Below, in pieces: positions 45,371 to 54,878 of a DNA stretch of 64,000 nt; position 1 is the stretch's first letter, and each line of letters begins with the position of its first letter. A model generated the notes under the pieces. The model saw nothing but the letters and a program-made list of their open reading frames with translations. It ran no database searches and was not told the DNA's origin. This stretch comes from CAZSWR01 sp964610885 (lineage in GTDB: Bacteria; Bacteroidota; Ignavibacteria; Kapaibacteriales; UBA2268), in contig CAZSWR010000004.1 in NCBI GenBank assembly GCA_964610885.1, positions 1 to 64,000 of the forward strand, in the 5' to 3' direction. The translations under genes were made by a program, and so were the position numbers.

Positions 45371-46696
45371 TCATTCCGCCCCAAATCGAATAGTAATTTT
45401 CGACGAACTGTCAATCGGTTTGCCATCTTTGTAGGCAGGCCTGAACAGATACTTCTTCGAGGTTTCAAGTGCGATCTGGTTCAGTTTATCTTCGCTGCTT
45501 TTCAGCACTTTGGCAGTTTGTACGTTTCCTTTGGAATCCACAGATACTTCCACCACGACGATACCTTCGGTGCCTTTCAGGCTTTCAGGTTTCTGTGGTT
45601 TTGCGGCCTTCAGCACTTGCGGATTCGCGTTTTCGATATAGAATTCACAATCTGATTTGTTGCCATTCGCGGATGGAGCCATCTCGCTCCGTGCCGATTC
45701 GTTCGATCGCGTCTGCCCGGGCGAAATCGCGTTGACTGTGGAATTCTCCTTGGTGGAGCAATCTGAGTTATCTTTTGACTTTGCGCTACTCGCTTCAAAC
45801 GGAACGGACGAATTCGACGTTGGGCATTCTTTATTTTCTGTGGTATTATTCGCGACTGTTTCCTCGGCGGTTTTGTTGCCCTTCAGCGCGGCAAAAACGG
45901 CAATCACCGCCACCAATACGACTACAGCAGCAATTGCAACAAAGCTTTTTGATGTTTTCCTTTTGATATCTCTTTCGGTTTCTTTCTCGCGGAATTCCAG
46001 CAGTATCATTCCATCGGAACCCGAAGCTCCGGGGAGCTGTTTCCTCAACTTCTCATGCTTCTTTTCGGTCGGGACCAAGATACTTTGCATCGACAAATTC
46101 TCTGGAAAATCGCTTGGAATTTCCGGAGAATTGGTAATGATAATCCGTGTGTTTGAAAGAACAGTAAACATGAGGAATTTTCTGACTCCTAAGCTCTTGT
46201 CCTCGGAATTGTCCACGGTCGGTGCATCGGCGCGAGAGAGGAAATGATAGAGATGTTCGTAAATCGCCCCTTTTCGCGTCTGAATGTCCACGAATACTTC
46301 GTCGGAATGGAACAGATAGCATTTATCGTCAATCTTCCAGACAGCGGCAAATGTATCGCTCGGAAGGCATTCAACTTTCTGCAACAGTTTTTCAAAGAAT
46401 TCATCGCTATCTTTATCAATTCTGTCGCCCTTGTGTTTAGCGGATTCCTCGAAGAATTGCATCGCTCGGCGAGCCGCCGGCTCAATCGATTCGCTACAAA
46501 ACATGGCCAGCTCGCCGAATTTGCCCTCGACAACCATTCCAATTGGTTCGTTACCGGATCTCTTCATCGAGGATACGAAGGCCAACCCATCAGGGCAATC
46601 ATGATGGACACTTGCCATTTTCACAGTTTTTGACAGGTTGGTCGGGTCTGAACCCGCCAAATCAATAGCCTTCGATATTTTTTTCTTCACGCTCAT
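45371..46696 (-). CDS. PP2C-like - membrane helix - TonB C-terminal protein
   Basis: The 441-residue protein has a cytoplasmic N-terminal region of about 240 residues that looks like a divergent PP2C-type phosphatase fold (DCPDGLAFVSSMK; DTFAAVWKIDDKCYLFHSDEVFVDI; FLMFTVLSNTRIIITNSPEI), lacking clear metal-binding Asp motifs. One membrane helix spans about 251-271. A Ser/Asn/Glu-rich linker follows, then a C-terminal TonB domain (about 365-441: GIVVVEVSVDSKGNVQTAKVL, ALETSKKYLFRPAYKDGKP). It is the third gene of a minus-strand operon with the 1859-residue protein and the OmpA protein, 15 bp from the latter. It may pass an intracellular signal to the envelope. The PP2C call is uncertain. Confidence 0.7.
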   Translation of the reverse strand: MSVKKKISKAIDLAGSDPTNLSKTVKMASVHHDCPDGLAFVSSMKRSGNEPIGMVVEGKFGELAMFCSESIEPAARRAMQFFEESAKHKGDRIDKDSDEFFEKLLQKVECLPSDTFAAVWKIDDKCYLFHSDEVFVDIQTRKGAIYEHLYHFLSRADAPTVDNSEDKSLGVRKFLMFTVLSNTRIIITNSPEIPSDFPENLSMQSILVPTEKKHEKLRKQLPGASGSDGMILLEFREKETERDIKRKTSKSFVAIAAVVVLVAVIAVFAALKGNKTAEETVANNTTENKECPTSNSSVPFEASSAKSKDNSDCSTKENSTVNAISPGQTRSNESARSEMAPSANGNKSDCEFYIENANPQVLKAAKPQKPESLKGTEGIVVVEVSVDSKGNVQTAKVLKSSEDKLNQIALETSKKYLFRPAYKDGKPIDSSSKITIRFGAE

Positions 46697-46711
46697 ATTC
46701 TGTTCGTTTCC

Positions 46712-48838
46712 TTATTTAATTGGAGTTTCCACAATTATATCGACAGTTCGGCAATAGAAACGGCCTTCGGGTATGTTGTTGTCGTATAATTCTTTCGAGC
46801 TGCCGACGCCAAGGGCTGACGAGTTTGCATGGTTTAGTGCTTTTTTCGCAGACATTGCCCTGTTCTGGCTGAGCTTTTGGTTGTGTTGTGCGTCTCCGGT
46901 TCTGTCGGTGTAGCCCGTGATCGTCATTTTAGAGTCTTTTTGCAATCTTTTTTTGATATGTTCCACGATTTTCTTGTTCCCAGCCTCGATTTCGTATTTA
47001 TTGAAATCGAAAAGAATCAGATTGTACCTGTCGATCTCCACATCGTTCTTTCTCTCTCTTCTTTTTTTGCTGACAGAGAGATATTCCACTGGCAGAAATG
47101 TTGTAATGGATTTCGCCTGGAGTTGCTTGTCCTGGATTGTAAGCTCAACGTCAATTCTTTCGTCCAAGCTCGGAATTGTGATCTGGTTTTCGTTAAATTT
47201 CCAATCCACTGAGGTAGGCAAATTGGCAGATCCGGCCTGGGAGAAATTCGCTGACGAAAGGCCTTTCTGTTTCGCCTCGATGGTCCACGCCTTAAGCCCG
47301 GCATCTGCATTGGCTTTCGGATAGAATCGGGCAATGGGTGGATTTGCTTTCCTCAGCGTGTCCGAAAGGAAAACCGGTGCGAGAATTTCATATTCTTCGC
47401 TGTATAGCTCCACTCGCCTATTCTCTGCAATTTTGTCCTGCTCGGCTATCGGTGTCGATGCCTTTTCAGGTAGGTTACGTTTCTCCAGTTGCAACCTTGA
47501 GTCATCGATTTGCCAGACATCCGCGAGGTACTTCTTCACTTTCTCGGCTCTCCTCATCGACAATTCTGTGTTGTCTTCCTCGACAGCGATTCCGCTGTTG
47601 CAACCCGTAATTCGCAGTATTGCCGCCGGATGTTCGGTCATGCGGCGCCCCACGATATTCAAAATATGGTAATAAGTCTCCAACGTACTCGATTTCGACA
47701 GGGATTTTATTTCAAAATTTTTAGCATCGCCGGGCGCCAAGGCAGTATATTTGGTTTGAATCTTGTCAGCATTATCCTCGAAAAAGACGTATGGCAGCAA
47801 TGGTTGCGTCCGGCTCGATATGAACTCCTCGACGAATATTTTCGCGGATTCGGTTTCTTGGCCCAAGCTATCGACGCCGAAAGCATCGATCCTGCCGGAA
47901 AGTGAGTACTTCTTTGCCGAAAAGACTGTGTCGGTGCGGTACGTGTACAGATACTCGGTTTCGACGTTGTCCTGAAGTTTTGTTTCCGATTTGTTGGTTG
48001 GCGCGCCCATGGCAAACCTTGCAATCGGCTCCGAGTTTTCTTTGTAAATAGTATCAATTTTGAAAATATTCTCTTTCCTTTTAATCAAATCCGAAGGCTC
48101 GTACGTCAGCGCCAAACCCAAACGGAGAGTATTAATATTCCATGATACGTCCGAGACCATCGAATTGAAATCGTAATAATAGGTCACTGTGGGCGAGAAA
48201 TAAAGGCTCTTTGCCCTATTCAGAGGCAATCCATAGCTCAAACCAATGATGCCGTATGCATTGAAGAAAGATGAATTGGGGATATCCCCCTCGCTGACGT
48301 TTCTCGTCCGGCCGATCGGATTGTTATTCTGATCGACAAAAGAGCCGTCAGGCCCGAGCAGTCTTTCCTTTTGATCGTAAGTGCTGGACACCTTGAAGGC
48401 CAGCCTCATTCCGAAATTGAGTTTCAAATTCTCGTATGGTTCGTAATAAACCATCGGATCGATGCCTACCTTCGTAAATGTCCCATTCAGGACGTGTTCG
48501 AAGGTGCTGTTGGTAACTGTATTGTTTATTATCACAACAGTCGGTTCTTCGCTCTTCATTTCGCCTGATTGGGTCATAAGGCTGGCGCGAAGCACCAATC
48601 CGAACTGGCTGCTCATCGGCTTCGTGAGGAATCCGCCAATCGTTAGGCCGTTGCCCGATCCGTCGGTGAACTTCGGGCAACAGTTCGGGATGCCTTGGAG
48701 TTTGCTAAAGTCGGCATTGGTTTGGTCGAATCCATACTCGCCGAAAAGTCCATAAGCAATTCGGGAGTTGTGAGTGTTTTGTGAAAATGCTCCAAGTGTA
48801 CTAAAAAGCATCAAAATAGCGCAAATTGAATATTTCAT
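46712..48838 (-). CDS. Outer-membrane protein with two OmpA-like domains
   Basis: The 708-residue protein has a signal peptide (to about residue 19) and an N-terminal beta-barrel of about 230 residues (FGLVLRASLMTQSGEMKS, GIIGLSYGLPLNRAKSL). A linker follows, then a first OmpA-like domain at about 350-485 (YVFFEDNADKIQ, AAILRITGCNSG, ELSMRRAEKVKKYLAD, ENRRVELYS). A second OmpA_C domain lies at about 610-708 (LILFDFNKYEIEAGNKKIV, TITGYTDRTGDAQHNQKLSQNRAMSAKKAL). Such domains bind peptidoglycan diaminopimelate. It lies 15 bp from both operon neighbours and may anchor the secreted 1859-residue protein to the wall. Confidence 0.82.
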   Translation of the reverse strand: MKYSICAILMLFSTLGAFSQNTHNSRIAYGLFGEYGFDQTNADFSKLQGIPNCCPKFTDGSGNGLTIGGFLTKPMSSQFGLVLRASLMTQSGEMKSEEPTVVIINNTVTNSTFEHVLNGTFTKVGIDPMVYYEPYENLKLNFGMRLAFKVSSTYDQKERLLGPDGSFVDQNNNPIGRTRNVSEGDIPNSSFFNAYGIIGLSYGLPLNRAKSLYFSPTVTYYYDFNSMVSDVSWNINTLRLGLALTYEPSDLIKRKENIFKIDTIYKENSEPIARFAMGAPTNKSETKLQDNVETEYLYTYRTDTVFSAKKYSLSGRIDAFGVDSLGQETESAKIFVEEFISSRTQPLLPYVFFEDNADKIQTKYTALAPGDAKNFEIKSLSKSSTLETYYHILNIVGRRMTEHPAAILRITGCNSGIAVEEDNTELSMRRAEKVKKYLADVWQIDDSRLQLEKRNLPEKASTPIAEQDKIAENRRVELYSEEYEILAPVFLSDTLRKANPPIARFYPKANADAGLKAWTIEAKQKGLSSANFSQAGSANLPTSVDWKFNENQITIPSLDERIDVELTIQDKQLQAKSITTFLPVEYLSVSKKRRERKNDVEIDRYNLILFDFNKYEIEAGNKKIVEHIKKRLQKDSKMTITGYTDRTGDAQHNQKLSQNRAMSAKKALNHANSSALGVGSSKELYDNNIPEGRFYCRTVDIIVETPIK

Positions 48839-48853
48839 TGAATTTTTCCTCTA

Positions 48854-51800
48854 TTATTTAATTACTCCAATACGCACACTGCTCACGACGCTTTCCGTCT
48901 TGAACGTACCAAAATACAAGCCCTGAGGGACGTCGCTAAGATCGATCGTGAGCACTCCGTTTTGCACTTTCTCCAATCGGGCAGACTTCACAGTATTGCC
49001 CAACACATCGGTAAGATTGAATTCGGCTTTCCCTTCGTCGGCGTTCGAGTATTCAATTGTAATCGTCTCGCCGGCCGGATTGGGCGTAACGCTGCGCATC
49101 GCAGAGTGTAACGAACCGTTGACAAACCTCGGGCCGCCCTCCTTGCAAATATCTGCTATGCTCACCCTGCCGTCCTCCACTCCGATCGTGGCCACGGCGC
49201 CAACGGATGAATAATTGGAAAGCACCAAACTCGTGAATTCAGCATTACCAAGCGCAACTACGAACCGAACGTTGGTTAGCGTTTCGCCGGCAGTGCCAGT
49301 GGTGGAAACGGAAGTCAACGTTATCGTTTTAGTACCATTGTTTTCCACTTCGTTCGGGAAATCAAGTGCCTTGAGTATGGTCGAATTATACGAAAGGTCG
49401 AATGTGAATCCGGTTACTCCCGATGCAGACAAATAGTTTTGTTGGCTTAGGATTATCGGTATCCGCACGGTATCGCCCACGAAGGCAGTAGCCGTATCGG
49501 CGCGTAGCGTGGCCGAACATCCAGGCTGGTCCACAATGTTAATCAAACCATTCACTAACGTGATGGCGGCCGCTCCGCCGATTGGCAAAACATTGCGGAC
49601 AGTCAGAACCGTTAGAGTGCCGGGCGCACCGATTGCCCTAAAACTGACATTGGCCAAGACCTCACCGGCGGCTCCATTTGTTGCAATATTATCAAATCGC
49701 AAGTAGCGTAAATTACCCGTTTCCGGATAACTCGTCATGGCGACAGGTTCGGCAACCGATGCGTCGTACAATAATTCAAAGCTGAAAGCTGTTACGCCGG
49801 CAATGCCTAAATCCGAAGCAGCTTGCAATACAATTGGGACTGAAGCAGTCACTCCGGACGCTACCGATACCGAACCAGCCGAGATCGTGGCCGTTCCTGC
49901 CGGTTGCAGCGAGTTAATGCCCTCGCCGTAGAGCCTGACAATCGCCGGGGAGTTCGTTCCGATATAATTAAAATGCAGCGTGCCGGTTGTCCTGCCGAGT
50001 CCGGACGGCAAGAATTTCAAAGTCATCTTGGCCGTGTCGCCGGCGGGTATCGTCATGGAAGGAATAGTTTGAACTGTTGTGAAATCGCTGGCGTTGGGGC
50101 CTTCGTGCGCGATCGAAGTAATCGTTACCGGATTCGGGCTGACGTTTCTAATCGTGAAAGCATTCGCAGTATCCCGAAAATCGCCAAGCTCGACCTGCCC
50201 GAAATCAATTGTCGAACTGATCACTTCGATTTCTCTGGATACTCCATCGCCCGTTATAGTTTGCTTCAATGTGGAATCCGGCGAATAAATATTAATCGTC
50301 GCGGTTTGCACTCCGAGCGCGGCGGGATGGAATCTGAACTCAACCGCGCGAGTCCCTCCGGGTTTGAGTTCAAACGGGGCATTGCCAGACGTGATCGAGA
50401 ACGGATTCGTTCCGGCAGCGGTGAAGCTTATCGAATCAATTCTTGTTTTGCTCGTGCCGGTGTTCGTAATGAATGCAGAAACAGTAGAGTCCTTAAATGT
50501 GCTAACGTAAACCTTTCCCATATTGATATCTTTGCTGACGAGAGTGGGCATAATTATCGCGAAAACATTGTCCGAGACGTCCGACTGGAGTTGCACCGGT
50601 GGTTCCAATTTTGCGATCCAGAAATCGCGGCCGCCCCTGTTATTGGAGAAATCGCCATCATTAGACGTAGCAAAACCGGCAATAGCAAAAGAAGCGTCGT
50701 CGTTTTTGATAATGCTCATAGCGCATTCATTTCCGCCGCTGCCGCCGATTGTTTTCTGCCAAACCATGGAGCCGTCTGCGCTTTTCAGCTTCGCAATCCA
50801 CCAATCACTCAGGCCATGGTTGCCGGTTACGTCCCCATCGACCGAATAAGAATAGCCGGCAACGCAAAGAGTGCCATCGCTTTCTTCGACTATCGAAGTG
50901 GCGTTGTCCCTATCGGAGCCGCCAAGAGTTTTCTCCCAAATAAGTGCGCCATCGGTAGATTGTACCTTTAGAATCCAATAATCATTTTGGCCATGGTTGC
51001 CGGTTACGTCCCCATCTGACGAAGCTGAATAGCCGGAAACAATATAATTGCCATCGTTGCTCTCGATAATGGAATTCGCAGTTTCGTTGCCGCTGCCGCC
51101 GTATGACTTCTTCCATACAATCCTGCCATCGGCCGGGTCGAGCTTGGCGATCCAATAATCATAGCCGCCTTTGTTCGCCAAGACATCTCCATCGGCCGAA
51201 GCCGAGGAGCCGGCCACGACGTAGTATCCGTCCTTGCTCTCCATTACCGAATAGGCATAGTCGCTACCGGTGCCGCCCAAGCATTTCGACCAAATAATAT
51301 CACCGTTCGTAGCGTTGAGTTTGGCCACCCAGTAATCGATGCCGCCTTTGTTCCCGCTAACGTTTCCATCGGTCGAATTTGTCCATCCCGATACGATATA
51401 AGAGTTGTCTTTTCCTTCGGTGATCGAATAAACAGCATCGTCGCCGCTGCCGCCCAGATTTTTCTGCCAAATCATTCCCCCATCGGCATCGAGCTTCACG
51501 ACCCAGCAATCCGTTTTGCCCCAAGACGACGTTATCTGCCCATCTTTCGAGTCGCTTTCGCCAGCGACGACTATTGACCCGTCATCGCATTCGATTATGG
51601 AACGGGCAATGTCGTTTCCGCTGCCGCCGAGCCATTGTTGCCAAATCCTTCCACCATCAGTGGGACTTAGCCTCATCACCCAAAAATCACTTTTCCCTCT
51701 CTTCACCAATACGTCTCCGTCTTGGGAATCTGTGGAACCTGCCACGATGTACGAACCGTCGGCACATTTTGCAATGGACTCCAGATAATCCTCGCCGCTG

Positions 51801-54433
51801 CCGCCGAACGTCTTCTTCCATTGAATACCTGGAACGCCATTCGGCGCAATCAGCGGGACATCCCAGACACGCGCAATATTGGTCGTGTCAGTCAGAGAGT
51901 CCATCGTCACTAATCTATTTTCCACAGGCGACCAGACAGGATCCACACCCGGGACAATAGAAATCAAGCTGTAAGTGTTGGCATCATAGACTTTTGTGGA
52001 TTTGTTATCCGCAATGGCAAAAAACAGGCCTGAGTGATGCCAAGAAAAGACATTATTTATTTTCACAACACCAAATGTTCCAATTCCTCTTGCTATCAGG
52101 TTCATTAGCTCTTTGCCACTTTTGGCATCGAAAATTTTCGTTGGCATATCATTTTCGAAGACACCTTCTTCCCGAATTATTGCAAAAGATGAGCCGTTGG
52201 GGTTCCAAACAATGGTCTTATAATAATAAGAGGATAGGCTCTCAACATTAATTGATTTGAGCATCAAACCGTTAGACGTATTCCAAATCTTCGCAGTCCC
52301 GTCTTCGGAGGTGGTTACCAAAGTGCTCCCGTCGGGATTCCATGCCACTTGTTGGACCCACGAGGGGTGGCTGAGCGTGTGCAGAATGCTCCCTGTATTG
52401 GCATCGAATATTTTCGCCGTGCTGTCGCAGTCGGCAATTGCCAAGCGGTCGTCAATTGGGCTCCAAGCGATGTGCATAATTAACGGTCGAGTTGCCTCAT
52501 TGGCCGGATCCAACTTGCGGAGCAAAGTGCCTGTATTGCCATCCCATACCTGGACCAATCCATTATTTGTTACGTGGGCAATTTTGTTTCCGTCCATATT
52601 CCACTCCACATTAAATCGGGGATCATGCCATAGATTTTGTCTTGATGTTTCGCCAAGGACAAAAAGCCGTTCGCCAGTTTGTACGTTCCAAATATCGACC
52701 TCGCCATTTCCCCTGCCTGTGGCCAATCGCGTGCCGTCAGGACTCCAAGACAAACTGGAAATATCAAAAGGATTGGGGCCATCATAGTAATAATAATGAA
52801 TTGAATCTCCAGTGGACGCATTCCACGCTGAAATTATCAAAGGGCTCTCATCGCTAAAACGAGAAATCGAAGCAAGCCGCGTGCCATCAGGACTCCATTT
52901 TGTCTCGTTCATTTGAAGTGGAAATATTTTCGAATTGTAATGAAAATCTGCATTAAATTCGGAGATCAGCGTTGGCGACACCTGTTCCTGCACCCTGACC
53001 AAGCAATGGCCGCTGGGCGGTTTGGGGATGTTTTTCCAATTCCATTTCATCCCCGATGCCGAATCCGTGAGTAGGCTCCATGTGGAGCCTCCATCTGTCG
53101 AGTACTCAATCCCGACGACATCTTGGGGCAGTATGCCCTCCCACGTAATGATGGAATCGGTTGCAACCACGTAGCTCTCGCCGCCATTCGGCGAGACGAC
53201 TCTCAGCGTGGGCGTTTCGATTTTGTGACCCAGGAATCCTCCCCTCGCATAGATGCTTGCAGGGCAAAGGTCAGTTATCAAATCAATTTTAGTATAAATA
53301 ATGCTGCTGTCCGTGGGAGTATAGGTCAGAGTAATACTTCGTGATTCGCCTTGGTTCAACGAAAAGCTGGAGGGCGAAATCGTGAAATGGTTGTCCGAGG
53401 TGGCGAATCCCGAAACGGTAAAGGCAGAGTTAACAGCCGTTACGGTTAGCGTAGTGTCGTGGCCAACGCCCGGTTTCTTGTTTCGGAAGAAGACACCCGA
53501 CGGAACGATGTCCAAATAGGCGACCGAATTCTCCGGCGGTACGTATGAAAACTTGTCCGAAGCGCCATTTGCCACAAGCCGCGCCTCGCCGTCGTTCCGC
53601 GAGAAGCTACAATTCAAACCACTTTGCCATTCGATGGTGCACGGTTCGATTCCCTGCGCAATGAATTGAATACGTTTATATACTTCCTTTGCCTCGTCGA
53701 TAGTCGTAACGTTTTCGAACCATTCGGCTCCGGTCTGTTCGGACAAATCGCGGAGGATTTTGGGGCAAGGCATATTGAGCGTAACGCAATATACGAAAGC
53801 ATTCTGTGCTTGGGCCTGCGCGATGATCGCGGGTATATCCGGCTCGAAGTTCGGTTGGCCATCGGACAGGAAAATGATTACTTTTTTGTATTTGGCTTTA
53901 TTCAATATTTTGAATCCGCCGGTCAGCTGGTCGAGGAATGCCGGCTCGTAATTCGTGCCGTCCTCCCCGGCCATGGCGTTGATTGCGGCCAGAAGCGATG
54001 CTTTGTCTGATGTGAAGTCTCGGTCAATATAGCTCGATCCGTTGAAACTTGTGATAGCGCATTCGCAAGTGCTTTGCGGCAATCCGTTAATCCAAGCGGT
54101 AGCGGCTCCCTTGGCCATATCGAGGTTTTTGAAACCGCCCAAGTCCCACTCCATCGAACCGGAAACGTCCATTATGAGCAACGAAGAAATCGGGACAGCC
54201 GCGGCCGAAGGGCAAGTAACGTTTAGCACGCTTCTGGCCTTCCAACCTTCGGTAATCGCGAAGTCGGCAGGATTTAAGTTGTTAATTCTTTGGTTGCTGG
54301 CGTCTGTAGCGAAGAATTTCGCTTTGACAGTCGGGAATGCCGAAGCGTCGATGCCGAACATATCCAACGATTGGGATCGGGCGCTAACAATTGTTAATAG
54401 CATCGCGATACAAATGCTCAAGTACTTTTTCAT
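48854..54433 (-). CDS. 1859-residue VWA/WD40/repeat/cohesin-like T9SS surface protein
   Basis: A signal peptide (1-20) is followed by a VWA domain at about 60-240 (metal site DVSGS, 89-93; LSDGQPN loop). A Cys module (TIEWQSGLNCSF) is shared with the 1527-residue protein. Next are a beta domain (about 400-490), WD40-like propeller repeats at about 510-800 (MNETKWSPDGTRLAS, VAWNPDGSTLVTTSEDGTAKIW), and seven repeats of about 58 residues. Two HYDIN/choice-of-anchor-D domains and two cohesin-like domains (IPIVLQAASDLGIAGVTAFSFEL; IPIILSQQNYLSASGVTGFTFDL) lead to a T9SS type A sorting domain. The ATG at 54433 is chosen because it precedes the signal peptide; the frame is open upstream to 54673. 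It is first in the operon with the OmpA and TonB-domain genes. Confidence 0.82.
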   Translation of the reverse strand: MKKYLSICIAMLLTIVSARSQSLDMFGIDASAFPTVKAKFFATDASNQRINNLNPADFAITEGWKARSVLNVTCPSAAAVPISSLLIMDVSGSMEWDLGGFKNLDMAKGAATAWINGLPQSTCECAITSFNGSSYIDRDFTSDKASLLAAINAMAGEDGTNYEPAFLDQLTGGFKILNKAKYKKVIIFLSDGQPNFEPDIPAIIAQAQAQNAFVYCVTLNMPCPKILRDLSEQTGAEWFENVTTIDEAKEVYKRIQFIAQGIEPCTIEWQSGLNCSFSRNDGEARLVANGASDKFSYVPPENSVAYLDIVPSGVFFRNKKPGVGHDTTLTVTAVNSAFTVSGFATSDNHFTISPSSFSLNQGESRSITLTYTPTDSSIIYTKIDLITDLCPASIYARGGFLGHKIETPTLRVVSPNGGESYVVATDSIITWEGILPQDVVGIEYSTDGGSTWSLLTDSASGMKWNWKNIPKPPSGHCLVRVQEQVSPTLISEFNADFHYNSKIFPLQMNETKWSPDGTRLASISRFSDESPLIISAWNASTGDSIHYYYYDGPNPFDISSLSWSPDGTRLATGRGNGEVDIWNVQTGERLFVLGETSRQNLWHDPRFNVEWNMDGNKIAHVTNNGLVQVWDGNTGTLLRKLDPANEATRPLIMHIAWSPIDDRLAIADCDSTAKIFDANTGSILHTLSHPSWVQQVAWNPDGSTLVTTSEDGTAKIWNTSNGLMLKSINVESLSSYYYKTIVWNPNGSSFAIIREEGVFENDMPTKIFDAKSGKELMNLIARGIGTFGVVKINNVFSWHHSGLFFAIADNKSTKVYDANTYSLISIVPGVDPVWSPVENRLVTMDSLTDTTNIARVWDVPLIAPNGVPGIQWKKTFGGSGEDYLESIAKCADGSYIVAGSTDSQDGDVLVKRGKSDFWVMRLSPTDGGRIWQQWLGGSGNDIARSIIECDDGSIVVAGESDSKDGQITSSWGKTDCWVVKLDADGGMIWQKNLGGSGDDAVYSITEGKDNSYIVSGWTNSTDGNVSGNKGGIDYWVAKLNATNGDIIWSKCLGGTGSDYAYSVMESKDGYYVVAGSSASADGDVLANKGGYDYWIAKLDPADGRIVWKKSYGGSGNETANSIIESNDGNYIVSGYSASSDGDVTGNHGQNDYWILKVQSTDGALIWEKTLGGSDRDNATSIVEESDGTLCVAGYSYSVDGDVTGNHGLSDWWIAKLKSADGSMVWQKTIGGSGGNECAMSIIKNDDASFAIAGFATSNDGDFSNNRGGRDFWIAKLEPPVQLQSDVSDNVFAIIMPTLVSKDINMGKVYVSTFKDSTVSAFITNTGTSKTRIDSISFTAAGTNPFSITSGNAPFELKPGGTRAVEFRFHPAALGVQTATINIYSPDSTLKQTITGDGVSREIEVISSTIDFGQVELGDFRDTANAFTIRNVSPNPVTITSIAHEGPNASDFTTVQTIPSMTIPAGDTAKMTLKFLPSGLGRTTGTLHFNYIGTNSPAIVRLYGEGINSLQPAGTATISAGSVSVASGVTASVPIVLQAASDLGIAGVTAFSFELLYDASVAEPVAMTSYPETGNLRYLRFDNIATNGAAGEVLANVSFRAIGAPGTLTVLTVRNVLPIGGAAAITLVNGLINIVDQPGCSATLRADTATAFVGDTVRIPIILSQQNYLSASGVTGFTFDLSYNSTILKALDFPNEVENNGTKTITLTSVSTTGTAGETLTNVRFVVALGNAEFTSLVLSNYSSVGAVATIGVEDGRVSIADICKEGGPRFVNGSLHSAMRSVTPNPAGETITIEYSNADEGKAEFNLTDVLGNTVKSARLEKVQNGVLTIDLSDVPQGLYFGTFKTESVVSSVRIGVIK
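50610..51830 (-). repeat. Seven tandem repeats of about 58 codons inside the 1859-residue gene
   Basis: Each unit has the form I-W-x-K-x-LGGSGxD...S-I-x-E-x-x-DGSYIVAG-x-S-x-DGDV...GGxDYWIAKL. The units span about 407 codons. The order is regular, with Trp and Gly-Gly-Ser spacing constant, like delta-60/SBBP-type propeller blades. Unit-to-unit DNA similarity is moderate, which points to an old expansion. Confidence 0.72.
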
Positions 54434-54798
54434 GATGAAACCACAATATATATAAAAATTTTCTATCAGACTACCGGTTAGAGTACAACAAACAGAAGTA
54501 AATACTTTGAAGCAAATTGCAGGTTTGGAATATGAAATATTTCTTTGTATGTAAGAATTGGAAATAGTATTCCATTCTTTGAGTCCTTGGAAAATCCAGA
54601 CCAGCACTTTGGGAGAACGCAATGAAGTTACAAATATATATAAAAAAGGAATAAATACCAAATAGGAATTCAAGCAGCCTATCGTCTTGTACTATTTGGA
54701 ATTTGTGGCCGGTGGCCCGAGGGGGCTTTATCCCGCTCCAACAATAATACAACCACATTCTGTGAGTTATCGGCAGGTTTTGATTTGTTCCGCACGAC

Positions 54799-54834
54799 AA
54801 AAGGGGCTAGGATTGGATCCTTGCCCCTTTTTTT
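54799..54834. terminator. Bidirectional terminator after deoxyhypusine synthase
   Basis: AAAAGGGGCTAGGAT and ATCCTTGCCCCTTTT form a stem of about 12 bp with one T-T mismatch. T-runs occur on both sides. It lies 45 bp past the minus-strand dhs stop. Confidence 0.85.
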
Positions 54835-54878
54835 CATTAGCATTTATGCTTTTATTTCTTTTTCAGATTTGGCAGAAA

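Noticed and set aside
49904..50971. 355-codon plus-strand frame opposite the 1859-residue protein
   Set aside because: It is antisense to a continuous repeat and beta-domain coding region and has low-complexity, shadow-type composition.
48854..54673. Longer 1939-residue version of the giant protein
   Set aside because: The extra 80 N-terminal residues are not conserved-looking and would bury the signal peptide; the ATG at 54433 fits export.
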